The translations under genes were made by a program, and so were the position numbers. The notes below the pieces were generated by a model. The model saw nothing but the letters and a program-made list of their open reading frames with translations. It searched no databases and was not told where the DNA came from. A stretch of 58,044 nt of DNA from JAAYEA01 sp012689325 (GTDB lineage: Bacteria; Chloroflexota; Anaerolineae; JAAYEA01): positions 1 to 58,044 of the forward strand of contig DAITVZ010000028.1 of the NCBI GenBank assembly GCA_036841525.1, in the 5' to 3' direction. This document shows, piece after piece, positions 18,595 through 30,436 of the stretch. The stretch's first letter is position 1. Each line of letters opens with the position of its first letter.

Positions 18595-19347
18595 ATGCCC
18601 CCACTGATCGGCATCACCTGCGGGCGCGAGACCCGCGCCGATGGCGTCGTTCGCCATCTCCAGAACGCAGCTTATGTCAATTCCATCGTCCAGGCGGGCG
18701 GCGCGCCGGTGCTCATCCCCCTCTCCGAGGCGACGGGGATCATCAGCGCGCTGGCCCGCCGGATCGACGGCTTGCTCCTCTCCGGCGGCGGCGACGTGGA
18801 CCCGGCCCGCTACGGCCAAAAGCCCCACCCCCAGCTCGGGCCGGTGGACCCGCTGCGCGACGAGATCGAGATCGCGCTGGCGCGGGCGGCGGGGCTGCGC
18901 GACTTGCCCACGCTGGCGATCTGTCGCGGCATCCAGGTGCTCAACGTGGCGCTGGGCGGCACGCTCTACCAGGACATCCCCTCCGAGGTGGCCGGGGCGC
19001 TCCCCCACCCCTACCGGCCGGGCAACCGCCGCGACTATCTCGCCCACACGGTGCAAATCTCGCCGGGGACCCGGCTGGCGGCGATCCTCCCGACAGAGGG
19101 GCCGCTGCCGGTGAACAGCATGCACCATCAGGCCGTGCGCGACGTGGCCGCGCCTTTCGTGGTCAGCGCCGTGGCGCCGGATGGCGTGGTGGAAGCGATC
19201 GAGGTGCCCGCCCGGGCGCTGTGCCTGGGGGTGCAATGGCATCCGGAAGAGATGGTGGAGGGCCACCCGCTGATGCGGCGGCTCTTTGCGGCGCTGGTGC
19301 AGGCCGCCGACCAGCGGCGGTCTCGCCGGGGCGAGGATTTGGGTTAA
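18595..19347 (+). CDS. Class I glutamine amidotransferase-like hydrolase (peptidase C26, PuuD-like)
   Basis: 250 residues. The nucleophile Cys is in LAICRGIQVLNVALGG and the His-Glu pair in GVQWHPEEM, with LLLSGGGDVDP as the oxyanion segment. This set defines gamma-glutamyl-gamma-aminobutyrate hydrolase-like members of the family. GGGAGAG lies just before the ATG, 9 nt after metF. A link to folate (for example gamma-glutamyl hydrolysis) is possible from its neighbours but unproven. Confidence 0.88.
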   Translation: MPPLIGITCGRETRADGVVRHLQNAAYVNSIVQAGGAPVLIPLSEATGIISALARRIDGLLLSGGGDVDPARYGQKPHPQLGPVDPLRDEIEIALARAAGLRDLPTLAICRGIQVLNVALGGTLYQDIPSEVAGALPHPYRPGNRRDYLAHTVQISPGTRLAAILPTEGPLPVNSMHHQAVRDVAAPFVVSAVAPDGVVEAIEVPARALCLGVQWHPEEMVEGHPLMRRLFAALVQAADQRRSRRGEDLG

Positions 19348-19391
19348 TTTGGGATATATTTGGGATATCTTTGGGATATCCTGGGGTTATC
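19338..19391. repeat. 11-bp tandem repeats between convergent genes
   Basis: Five tandem units with an 11-bp (first unit 10-bp) period: TTTGGGTTAA, TTTGGGATATA, TTTGGGATATC twice, then a diverged CTGGGGTTATC. They begin inside the last codons of the amidotransferase gene and fill the gap to the AlbA_2 gene. The helical-turn spacing would put identical sites on one face of the DNA. Confidence 0.7.
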
Positions 19392-19392
19392 C

Positions 19393-20754
19393 CTACTTCA
19401 AGATGTAGAACGTCCCCTTCTTGTCGCCGATCTTGAGCAGCAGCCCCTTGGCGGCCATGTCGGCCAGGTCCAGGCGCACCGTCTCGGCGCTGATCTCGGG
19501 AAAAAGGGCGCGATAGTCGCGGTTGTTGATGCGCCCGTGCTCCTCCAGGTACTTGACGGCGCGGAGCTGGCGCTCGTTCATGGATTCGGGCCAGATCATC
19601 GGCGCGCGCTCGCGGGCGTTGCGCAGGGTGACGGTGAACGAGTAGGGCTTGGCGTCAAACTGCGGCGCGGGGTGCCCGGCGCGGGCCATGGAGTCGATCA
19701 TGCGGTCCACGCCGATGCCCAGCTCTTCGATGTAGCCCCAGTAAAAGAGCCCGCGCACCAGCCGCGGGTTGCGCGAAAAGTGCTCCTCCACGATGTTGTC
19801 CACGGTGATATGGCCGGGGAGCCCGCCGGGGCTGATGATCTCCAGCCGGTCGTCGAACATGCGAATCTCGATCCGCCGCCCGCGCAGCCGATAGTCGCGG
19901 TGGACGATGGCGTTCACCAGCGCCTCGCGCACGGCGCTTTCGGGGTATTCGGGCTTTTCCTCGCGGGATAGGCCGTTGATCACCGCGGCCTTGCGCATCT
20001 CTTCCCACAGCACCGCCCAGCTCTTTTCCACGACGCGCGCCAGCGGCCCGCCGATCTCTTCGCGGCGGCCATAGCCCGAGACGGCCCCCACCCCGCTGGC
20101 CTCCGTCCCGGCAAAGCGCACGAACACCAGGCCGGTCTGCGGCAAAAAGGCCTCGGGGCGCTTGCCAAAGAGGAGGATGCCGGCGATGGTGACCTGCTTT
20201 TGGCGGTCCATCGCCCCGCTTTCCAGCAGCAGCTCTTCGCGGGTGAGCCGCTCGCCACGGGGGGCGCGCTCGCGGCGCTTGTGCTCGTACTCGGCGATGA
20301 TCTCCAGGTCCAAATCCTCCAGCGTGGCCCCGGCGACGGCCTCGTCCTCAAAGACGCCGGCGCCCTTGGCCACGGCGAGCTGCTGGATCTCGTCGCCGGC
20401 GAGCCGCCGGTTCTTGGCCCCCGAGCGCAAGAGGATGCGCCCGTCATCGAGGGTATGGAACTCGGCGCTGCGCGGGACCACCACGGCCACCACCGCGCCG
20501 CGGGGGGTCTCTAGCGACTGCCATTCGGTCTTGACCGGCGGGCGGCAGCGCATCTGGGCGCGCATGAGGCTGGTCTCCAGGTCATCGGCCTCCAGCCCCG
20601 AGATTTGCCCGCTGGCGCCGATGCCCACGAGGATCGTGCCGCCGTCGGCGTTGGCAAAGGCCACCAGCGTCTCGGCCAGCCGGTCGATGTCGGGCTGGAT
20701 CATGAAATCGGCCAGTTGGCCGGGCCCCTGCTTGAGCATCGTCTTCAGGTCCAT
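19393..20754 (-). CDS. AlbA_2-domain transcriptional regulator / RecG-like helicase-related protein (COG2865 type)
   Basis: 453 residues. The N-terminal 130 residues are an AlbA_2 domain (LVAFANADGGTILVGIGA). The centre has an ATPase-like C-terminal domain with EALVNAIVHRDYR and FDDRLEIISPGGLPG. The last 80 residues form a winged-helix (NNRDYRALFPEISAETVRLDL). These proteins are often named transcriptional regulators, but their molecular role is poorly known. It lies 47 nt downstream of gyrA and probably shares its transcript. Confidence 0.85.
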   Translation of the reverse strand: MDLKTMLKQGPGQLADFMIQPDIDRLAETLVAFANADGGTILVGIGASGQISGLEADDLETSLMRAQMRCRPPVKTEWQSLETPRGAVVAVVVPRSAEFHTLDDGRILLRSGAKNRRLAGDEIQQLAVAKGAGVFEDEAVAGATLEDLDLEIIAEYEHKRRERAPRGERLTREELLLESGAMDRQKQVTIAGILLFGKRPEAFLPQTGLVFVRFAGTEASGVGAVSGYGRREEIGGPLARVVEKSWAVLWEEMRKAAVINGLSREEKPEYPESAVREALVNAIVHRDYRLRGRRIEIRMFDDRLEIISPGGLPGHITVDNIVEEHFSRNPRLVRGLFYWGYIEELGIGVDRMIDSMARAGHPAPQFDAKPYSFTVTLRNARERAPMIWPESMNERQLRAVKYLEEHGRINNRDYRALFPEISAETVRLDLADMAAKGLLLKIGDKKGTFYILK

Positions 20755-20801
20755 GGCGCGCTCCTTGCGCTCGCCCCTTGGGCGGGCCAGCGCGGATTCG
20801 A

Positions 20802-24574
<3,773 letters not shown>

Positions 24575-24589
24575 CTCACCTCTGGCGCC

Positions 24590-24618
24590 ATTATAGCCGA
24601 GTCAGGCCCAGCTCACAA
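24590..24618 (-). promoter_or_regulatory. Probable gyrA promoter
   Basis: On the minus strand, TTGTGA, a 17-bp spacer and a perfect TATAAT. The -10 box ends only 16 bp before the first ATG, so the leader would be very short, about 10 nt. Confidence 0.6.
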
Positions 24619-24645
24619 ATCAGCGCCGGGCATAGTTGAGCGGAT

Positions 24646-24675
24646 TTGACAAACCGAGTTGAATCATGGTATCAT
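24646..24675 (+). promoter_or_regulatory. Promoter of the first dockerin-like gene
   Basis: Perfect TTGACA, an 18-bp spacer and TATCAT. It gives a leader of about 150 nt that contains a GGGCCGC/GCGGCCC hairpin (24700-24722). I do not recognise a known riboswitch in it. Confidence 0.7.
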
Positions 24676-24828
24676 TACGGGTACAGGGTGTTTCCATGCG
24701 GGCCGCGCCTGCCAGGCGGCCCCACATACCATGTATTCCATGGGGGGGCGGCCAGAGTTTTGTCGCACAGCCGGGCGAAGGCCCATGCTTGCGTCGCGGG
24801 CCCATGCCTGGCCGGAAAGGTGAGAAGA

Positions 24829-26247
24829 ATGAGCCAGCGAAACACGCTCTTGCGTTGCGGCCTGCCTTTGTTAGCCGCGCTCCTCTGCCTGATCGCCCTG
24901 GCGCCGGGCGCCAGCGTCGGCAAGAGCTTGGCGGCGGAGCCCGTCGGCGCCTCGGGCGCCAACCTGTCGGCCGAGTCGGTGGTCCTTCGCCCCGCGGCCG
25001 ATACCTACATCGACATCGAAAACCCCACCGTCTTTTACCACGCCGATTGGACGCTGCGCACCAAGGCCCCGACCCAGAAAAAGTCCTTGCTCAAGTTCAA
25101 CGTCTCGGGCATCCCGGCGGGGTCCACCGTCCTCTCGGCGCAGCTCTACCTGAAGACCAACTGGTACGTCAGCCAGGCCGGGCGGACGCTGCTGGTGGGC
25201 GCGCACAAGGTCAACCGGAACTGGGTTCCCAGCGAGACCAACTGGCGCAACGCCAGCGCCAGCGTGCCCTGGCACGAGGAGGGCGCCAACCACTTTACCG
25301 ACCGGGATTCGAGCCCCGTCGCGGTGACCGGCGTGAGCCAGGTCAACACCGAGTACGCCTGGGACATCACCAGCCTGGTCAGCCAGTGGGTGAACACCCC
25401 CTCCTCCAACTATGGCGTGATCATGGAGGCCGCGGAGCAGTCGGTCGAGTTCCGCTTTAGCTCCATCGACGAGCCGAACACCAACCTCCAGCCCAAGCTC
25501 GAGATCACCTACCTGCTGCCGCCGCCCACGGCGACGCCCACCCAGACGCCGACCAACACCCCGACGGCCACGCCCACGGCGACCTTTACGAACACGCCGA
25601 CGGCGACCGCCACCGGGACCGCCACCGCCACGCACACCCTGACGAACACGCCCACGGCGACGCCCACCCAGACCTTCACCGCCACCGCGACGGCGACGCC
25701 CACCGCCACGGGCACGCAGACGCTGGTGGACACCGCCACGCCGACGGCGACGGCGACGGTCATCACGGCCACCGCCACGGCCACGGCCACCGGCACCCCC
25801 TTTGCCAGTGTTTGGGGGCAGGTGACGCTGCAAGGGCGGCCGGGCGCGCCGGACCCCGCTTGGGTGCTGCCGGTGACGGTGAACGTGTCGGGCGTGGGGA
25901 CCTTCCAGACCACCACCGACCAATACGGCCGGTTCATGGTGGCCGTGCCCGCGCCGCGCATCGTCGACATCCGGGTGAAGGGCGCCACCACCCTCAGCAA
26001 CATCAAGAACAACGTCCCGGCCATCGCGGGGATCGTCAACGTCGATTTCGGGACGCTGGTGGCGGGCGACTGCAACAACGATAACCTGGTGGATGTGGTG
26101 GACTTTTCCATCTTTCGCTCCCAGTTCGGCACGGCCAACCCGCAGTCGGATTTCAACGGCGACACCTGGGTGGACGTGGCGGACTTTTCGCTGCTGCGCA
26201 GCAACTTTTGGCGCTCGGGCGATATCATCGTCAGCGAAGACAAATAA
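24829..26247 (+). CDS. Secreted DNRLRE-domain protein with Thr-Pro linker and dockerin-like C-terminus
   Basis: 472 residues from the ATG at 24829, which follows GGTGAG. A signal peptide (about 1-36) is followed by a DNRLRE-type beta domain (about 45-225; starts VVLRPAADTYID). A stretch of about 100 residues of TPTAT-like repeats comes next, then a module from residue 327 (VWGQVTLQGRP). The module is a beta-sandwich like carboxypeptidase regulatory domains and ends in two dockerin-like calcium-binding repeats (GDCNNDNLVDVVDF and FNGDTWVDVADF). The protein is probably exported and displayed or released. The function is unknown. The next gene carries the same C-terminal module. Confidence 0.85.
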   Translation: MSQRNTLLRCGLPLLAALLCLIALAPGASVGKSLAAEPVGASGANLSAESVVLRPAADTYIDIENPTVFYHADWTLRTKAPTQKKSLLKFNVSGIPAGSTVLSAQLYLKTNWYVSQAGRTLLVGAHKVNRNWVPSETNWRNASASVPWHEEGANHFTDRDSSPVAVTGVSQVNTEYAWDITSLVSQWVNTPSSNYGVIMEAAEQSVEFRFSSIDEPNTNLQPKLEITYLLPPPTATPTQTPTNTPTATPTATFTNTPTATATGTATATHTLTNTPTATPTQTFTATATATPTATGTQTLVDTATPTATATVITATATATATGTPFASVWGQVTLQGRPGAPDPAWVLPVTVNVSGVGTFQTTTDQYGRFMVAVPAPRIVDIRVKGATTLSNIKNNVPAIAGIVNVDFGTLVAGDCNNDNLVDVVDFSIFRSQFGTANPQSDFNGDTWVDVADFSLLRSNFWRSGDIIVSEDK

Positions 26248-26264
26248 GCGCCGCGCTTGATCAG

Positions 26265-26306
26265 GGCATCGCGACCGGCGCGAAAGGCGCGCTGGCTCGC
26301 GATGCC
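26265..26306 (+). terminator. Hairpin after the first dockerin-like gene
   Basis: GGCATCGCGA and TCGCGATGCC form a 10-bp outer stem, with an inner 8-bp stem including one wobble pair. It starts 17 nt after the stop codon. No T-tract follows, so it may be a dispersed palindrome acting as a terminator. Confidence 0.5.
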
Positions 26307-26342
26307 TTGCTATGGGCGGCCAGCGCATTCTCCCCCGAACCG

Positions 26343-26371
26343 TTGCGAACGCGGCACGTCTATGGTATAGT
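26343..26371 (+). promoter_or_regulatory. Promoter of the second dockerin-like gene
   Basis: TTGCGA, a 17-bp spacer and TATAGT, about 70 bp before the ATG at 26444. Confidence 0.55.
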
Positions 26372-26443
26372 GATCAGCGGGGACAAGGCCCGCTCTGGGG
26401 CAGGGAACGCCGGTTCCCGATCCGTGGCATCCCAGGAGGCAAC

Positions 26444-27574
26444 ATGATCTCCCGCATGGTCCGATGGGCAGCCGCTCTTGCGCTGATCGTCTTGGGGGTC
26501 TGGAGCATCTCTGCCGCGCCGGCGCGATCGCTGGGCGGCGCATTCGCATCTGGCGCGAATGCCCTTCCGTCCGACGCCGTGGCCGTCTACAGCCAGCCGC
26601 CCAGCCCCGGCGGCGGGATCCTTTTGTCTTCGCTGCGCGATCCGGACGGCAGCAGCTCCGACCAGTGGGCCTGGGATGATTTCACGTTCGCCTGGCCCCA
26701 GACCGTCACGGAAATTCACTGGCGGGGGGCCTACGACCCTGCCCGGCTCGGCTCCGGCGGCCCGGTGGTCGGTTTCACGGTCGCGATCTATGCCTCCATC
26801 ATGGCCAACACCCAGCCCGACATCACGCAACCACCCCTGGCGCGCTATGAGGTGGGAGGCAACGCTGGCGAGACCGCGGCCGAGGTGTTGGGCAGCGCGC
26901 AGACGTACGCCTATCAGTTCGCCCTGCCCGATCCCTTCCAGGCCGCCGCGGGGACGAAATACTGGCTCCAGATCCAGGCGTTCCAGTCCGGCCCCCCAGA
27001 CTGGGGGATCTCGTCCGGCGCGGACGGCAACGGGAGCTACTTTCGGCGCATCCAGCTTCAGGGCCCCACCTACCAGGTCGCCTCGGGCGATGCGGCGTTC
27101 ACCTTGCTGGCGCCGACCGCCGCGCCCTTCGCCAGCTTGCGGGGCCAGGTGACCTTGCAGGGCCGGCCGCCCGCGCCGGACCCCGCCTGGGCGCTGCCGG
27201 TCACGGTGACCGTCGCGGGGGTGGGAGCCTTCCAGACCACCACCGACCCCTACGGCCGCTTCACGGTGGTCGTGCCCGCGCCGCGCACGTGCGATATCCA
27301 GGTGAAGGGCTCCACCACGCTGCGCAATGTCAAAAACAGCATCGTGGTCTCCAGCGGGACGGTCAACGTGGATTTCGGGACGCTGCTGGCCGGCGACTGC
27401 AACGGCGACAACATGGTGGACGTGGAGGATTTCTCCATCCTTCGCGCCCAGTTCGGCACGGCCAACCCGCAGTCCGATCTGAACGGCGACACCTGGGTGG
27501 ACATCGTGGACTTTTCGCTCTTTCGCACCAACTTTGGCCGCGCGGGCAACATCCTGGTGGCGGAGGAGAAATAG
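26444..27574 (+). CDS. Secreted protein with dockerin-like C-terminal module
   Basis: 376 residues. The ATG at 26444 has AGGAGG 5 nt upstream, and a signal peptide follows (about 1-30, ending near ISAAPARS). Residues about 40-225 form a beta-rich domain I do not recognise, with many Trp and Tyr (DDFTFAWPQTVTEIHWRG). The last 140 residues are closely similar to the end of the preceding protein: SLRGQVTLQGRPPAPDPAW, then two dockerin-like repeats (GDCNGDNMVDVEDF and LNGDTWVDIVDF). The two genes are tandem but each has its own promoter. No cohesin domain is in the window. Confidence 0.82.
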   Translation: MISRMVRWAAALALIVLGVWSISAAPARSLGGAFASGANALPSDAVAVYSQPPSPGGGILLSSLRDPDGSSSDQWAWDDFTFAWPQTVTEIHWRGAYDPARLGSGGPVVGFTVAIYASIMANTQPDITQPPLARYEVGGNAGETAAEVLGSAQTYAYQFALPDPFQAAAGTKYWLQIQAFQSGPPDWGISSGADGNGSYFRRIQLQGPTYQVASGDAAFTLLAPTAAPFASLRGQVTLQGRPPAPDPAWALPVTVTVAGVGAFQTTTDPYGRFTVVVPAPRTCDIQVKGSTTLRNVKNSIVVSSGTVNVDFGTLLAGDCNGDNMVDVEDFSILRAQFGTANPQSDLNGDTWVDIVDFSLFRTNFGRAGNILVAEEK

Positions 27575-27613
27575 ATCCCCCTGCCCCCTTGATAAAGGGG
27601 GCTGAGGGGGGAT
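27575..27613. terminator. GC-rich hairpin after the second dockerin-like gene
   Basis: ATCCCCCTGCCCCCTT pairs with AAGGGGGC...GGGGGGAT around a GATA loop, directly overlapping the end of the stop region. The immediate 3' sequence is only weakly T-rich (ATTTG). Confidence 0.55.
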
Positions 27614-27642
27614 TTGACAGGATGCCCCCGCGCGCCTATGAT
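27614..27642 (+). promoter_or_regulatory. Promoter of the hyi catabolic operon
   Basis: Perfect TTGACA, a 17-bp spacer and TATGAT, 72 bp before the hyi ATG. Confidence 0.75.
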
Positions 27643-27713
27643 AGACGCGATCAGCGGGCGGGGCGTCGCTGCGCCTCGCCCCCAACCCTCAGCACCGGAT
27701 AAAGGAGTGACCC

Positions 27714-28523
27714 ATGCTTCGTTTCGCGGCAAACCTCAACACCGGATTCAAAGAGTACCCCTTTTACGAGCGGTTCCAGAAGGCGGCCGAGCTGGGCTTT
27801 GGCGCCGTGGAGCTACCCGGGCTGTCCGCCTTTGACGAGCAAGAGGTGGTCAAGGCGGCCAAGGCCGCGGGCGTCAAGGTGGTGCAGTTCAACTTTTGCG
27901 ACGGCGACATGGCCGCCGGTGACCGTGGCATGGCCAGCCACCCCGCCAAGCAGGCGGAATGGCGCGCCGGGGTCAAGGACGCCATCGCGCTGGCCCAGCG
28001 GATGAACGCCCGGCAGATCAACTCGCTGGCCGGCTGCGTCCTCCCCGATACCCCCCGCGCCGAGCAGCTCGCCTTCCTGGTGGAAAACCTGAAGTGGGCC
28101 ATGCCTCTGTTGGAAAAGGCCAAGCTGCCCATGATGCTGGAGGCGCTCAACGCCATCGACAACAAGGGCTACCTGCTGACCCACACCGCCGAGGGCATCG
28201 ACGTGATCCAGCGGGTGGGGAGCCCCTGGCTCAAGTTCCAGTACGACGTCTATCACATGCAGCGCACCGAGGGCGAGCTGGTCAACACCATCCGCGCCAA
28301 CATTGCCCACATCGGCCACGTGCAGATCGCCGATAACCCCGGCCGTCACCAGCCCGGCACCGGCGAGATCAACTATCGCTTCGTGTTGGGCGCGCTGGAG
28401 GCGACGGGGTACGACGGCTATGTGGGCCTGGAATACCTCCCCGACCCGGACACGGCCACTGGCTTGGGCTGGCTGCCGCGGGATCGCCGCGTCACCGCCA
28501 CCGCCGCGGATCTCGTGCTATAG
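27714..28523 (+). CDS. hyi: Hydroxypyruvate isomerase (TIM-barrel)
   Basis: 269 residues, full length for the Hyi family, which interconverts hydroxypyruvate and tartronate semialdehyde. The start LRFAANLNTGFKEYPFYERF is characteristic, as are the metal/acid segments LMLEALNAIDN, KFQYDVYHMQ and HIGHVQIADNPGRHQPGTGEI. AAAGGAG lies 8 nt before the ATG. With the tartronate-semialdehyde reductase two genes downstream it forms a route to glycerate. Confidence 0.9.
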   Translation: MLRFAANLNTGFKEYPFYERFQKAAELGFGAVELPGLSAFDEQEVVKAAKAAGVKVVQFNFCDGDMAAGDRGMASHPAKQAEWRAGVKDAIALAQRMNARQINSLAGCVLPDTPRAEQLAFLVENLKWAMPLLEKAKLPMMLEALNAIDNKGYLLTHTAEGIDVIQRVGSPWLKFQYDVYHMQRTEGELVNTIRANIAHIGHVQIADNPGRHQPGTGEINYRFVLGALEATGYDGYVGLEYLPDPDTATGLGWLPRDRRVTATAADLVL

Positions 28524-28534
28524 TGAGCCATCAC

Positions 28535-28595
28535 CCTTCGACAGCGGCATGAAATGCCGCGCTCAGGGTGATGGCCATGCTGAGCCTGTCGAAGC
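28535..28595. repeat. Nested palindromes between hyi and the SDR gene
   Basis: CTTCGACAG (28536-28544) and CTGTCGAAG (28586-28594) enclose a second hairpin, GCGGCAT-GAA-ATGCCGC (28544-28560). The inner element matches other GGCAT/ATGCC palindromes in the window. Confidence 0.6.
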
Positions 28596-28629
28596 ATGGC
28601 GGGCTCGGCTCTCATTGGGGGAGGATCTC

Positions 28630-29394
28630 ATGATTCTGGACCAATTCAAGCTGGACGGTAAGGTCGCCATCGTCACCGGCTCGCGGCGCGGGCTGGGGCA
28701 GGGGATGGCCGTGGGGCTGGCCGAGGCGGGGGCCGACATCGTCGCCTTTGACCGCTCCGACCCCGTGGAGACGGGGGTGCAGGTGCGGGCGCTGGGCCGC
28801 CGCTTTATGCACGTGCCCGTGGACCTGGCCCAGGCCGACCAGGCCCTCATGCGCCAGCTCGTGCAGCGGGTGGTGGACGAGTGGGGCCACGTGGATATCC
28901 TGCTCAACAACGCGGGCAACATCCACCGCCAGCCGGCGCTGGACCACACCCAGGAGGGCTGGCTGGGGGTCTTGCAGGTCCAGCTCAACGCCTCCTTTTA
29001 CCTCTGCCAGGCCGCGGCCCGGCACATGGCGGCGCAAAAGCGGGGCAAGATCATCAACATCGCCTCCATGCTCTCCTTCCAGGGCGGCATCAACGTCATC
29101 TCGTACGCCGCGGCCAAGAGCGGCGTGGCCGGGATGACCCGCGGGCTGGCCAACGAGTGGGCGCCGCTGGGGATCAACGTCAACGCCATCGCGCCGGGGT
29201 ACATGGCCACGGACATGACCGACACCCTGGTGCACGACCCGGTGCGCAACCCGCAGATCCTGGCGCGCATCCCGGCGGGGCGCTGGGGCACGCCGCAAGA
29301 CCTGAAGGGCGCGGCGGTCTTTTTGGCCTCCGCCGCGTCGGATTATTTGCAGGGGGTGATCATCCCGGTGGATGGCGCCTGGCTGACGAGGTAG
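28630..29394 (+). CDS. Short-chain dehydrogenase, KduD-like (2-deoxy-gluconate / ketouronate dehydrogenase type)
   Basis: 254 residues, a classical SDR. It has TGSRRGLGQGMA for NAD(P) binding, NNAGN, the Ser near IASMLSF, the YAAAK catalytic pair and PGYMATDMT after the substrate loop. The N-terminal FKLDGKVAIVTG and overall pattern match KduD-type enzymes that act on deoxy-keto-sugars from uronic acids. The ATG is preceded by GAGG. The exact substrate is inferred from its neighbours (hyi, garR-like, DHDPS-like aldolase). Confidence 0.85.
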   Translation: MILDQFKLDGKVAIVTGSRRGLGQGMAVGLAEAGADIVAFDRSDPVETGVQVRALGRRFMHVPVDLAQADQALMRQLVQRVVDEWGHVDILLNNAGNIHRQPALDHTQEGWLGVLQVQLNASFYLCQAAARHMAAQKRGKIINIASMLSFQGGINVISYAAAKSGVAGMTRGLANEWAPLGINVNAIAPGYMATDMTDTLVHDPVRNPQILARIPAGRWGTPQDLKGAAVFLASAASDYLQGVIIPVDGAWLTR

Positions 29395-29420
29395 CTCGCT
29401 TTCAACGCAGGGATGGAATG

Positions 29421-29451
29421 GGACGCAGATGAACGCAGATCGACACAGATT
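29421..29451 (+). repeat. Three short direct repeats (ACGCAGAT type)
   Basis: ACGCAGATGA, ACGCAGATCG and ACACAGATTC follow one another with a 10-bp period in the 139-bp gap before the reductase gene. No promoter was recognised in that gap. Confidence 0.5.
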
Positions 29452-29533
29452 CCGGATGCCCTATCCCTAATCCGTGCGAGCTGTGAAATCCAAGTCCCTT
29501 ACGACGAACTCGAATCAAGAGGAGGAAGACACA

Positions 29534-30433
29534 ATGAGCAATCCGACCATCGGTTTCATCGGGCTGGGGATCATGGGGCGGCCCATGACCAAGAACCTGC
29601 TCAAGGCAGGGTTCACCGTCATCGGCTACGACCTGTTCCCGGCCGGCATTGAGGACGTGGTGGCCGCGGGCGCCCAGGCGGGGACCAGCATCGCCGACGT
29701 GACCAAGCGCAGCGACGTGATCATCACCATGCTCCCGGACACCCCTGACGTGGAAAAGGTGGCGCTGGGCCCCGACGGCGTGATGGCGAACATCAAGCCC
29801 GGCAGCCTCTACATCGACATGAGCACCGTCTCGCCCACCGTGGCCGAGCAGATCGGCAAGCTGGCGGGGGAAAAGGGCGTGGAGGCGCTGGACGCGCCGG
29901 TGAGCGGCGGCGACGTGGGCGCGCAAAAGGGCACGCTCTCCATCATGGTCGGCGGCACCGAGGCGGCCTTTGAGCGGGCGCTGCCCGTCTTTGCCCCCAT
30001 GGGCAAGGCCACCCTCTGCGGCAAGCACGGCGCGGGCCAGGTGGTCAAGGCCTGCAACCAGATCCTGGTGGGCGTGACCATCGCCGGCGTCGCCGAGGCG
30101 CTGACCTTGGGCGCCAAGGCGGGCGTGGACCCGGCCAAGATCGTGCAGGTGCTGGGCGGCGGCTTGGCCCGCTGCGGCATCCTGGAGAATCGCGGCCAGC
30201 GCATCGTCAGCCGCGATTTCAACCCCGGCTTTCGCTGCCGGCTGCACTATAAGGACATGCGCATCATCATGGCGGCGGGCCAGGCCTACGGCGTGCCCCT
30301 GATGGTCTCCAGCATCGTCCACGACCTGTTCAAGCGGATGATCGTGGCGGGGCGCGGCGAATACGACCACACCGGCCTGATCACCGCCGTGGAGGAGATG
30401 GCGGGCATCGAGGTCAAAAAGCACGAGGAGTAG
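29534..30433 (+). CDS. garR: 2-hydroxy-3-oxopropionate (tartronate semialdehyde) reductase
   Basis: 299 residues, beta-hydroxyacid dehydrogenase family. It has the NAD(P) motif GFIGLGIMGRPM, the substrate loop DAPVSGGDVGAQKGTLSIMVGG, and the catalytic Lys in GAGQVVKACNQILV. It reduces tartronate semialdehyde to D-glycerate. The ATG at 29534 is chosen over an upstream in-frame ATG because GAGGAGG lies 8 nt before it and the conserved sequence begins there. Confidence 0.9.
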   Translation: MSNPTIGFIGLGIMGRPMTKNLLKAGFTVIGYDLFPAGIEDVVAAGAQAGTSIADVTKRSDVIITMLPDTPDVEKVALGPDGVMANIKPGSLYIDMSTVSPTVAEQIGKLAGEKGVEALDAPVSGGDVGAQKGTLSIMVGGTEAAFERALPVFAPMGKATLCGKHGAGQVVKACNQILVGVTIAGVAEALTLGAKAGVDPAKIVQVLGGGLARCGILENRGQRIVSRDFNPGFRCRLHYKDMRIIMAAGQAYGVPLMVSSIVHDLFKRMIVAGRGEYDHTGLITAVEEMAGIEVKKHEE

Positions 30434-30436
30434 TTG

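Noticed and set aside
24829..27574. Cellulosome component
   Set aside because: There is no cohesin or glycoside hydrolase; dockerin-like ends alone do not show a cellulosome.
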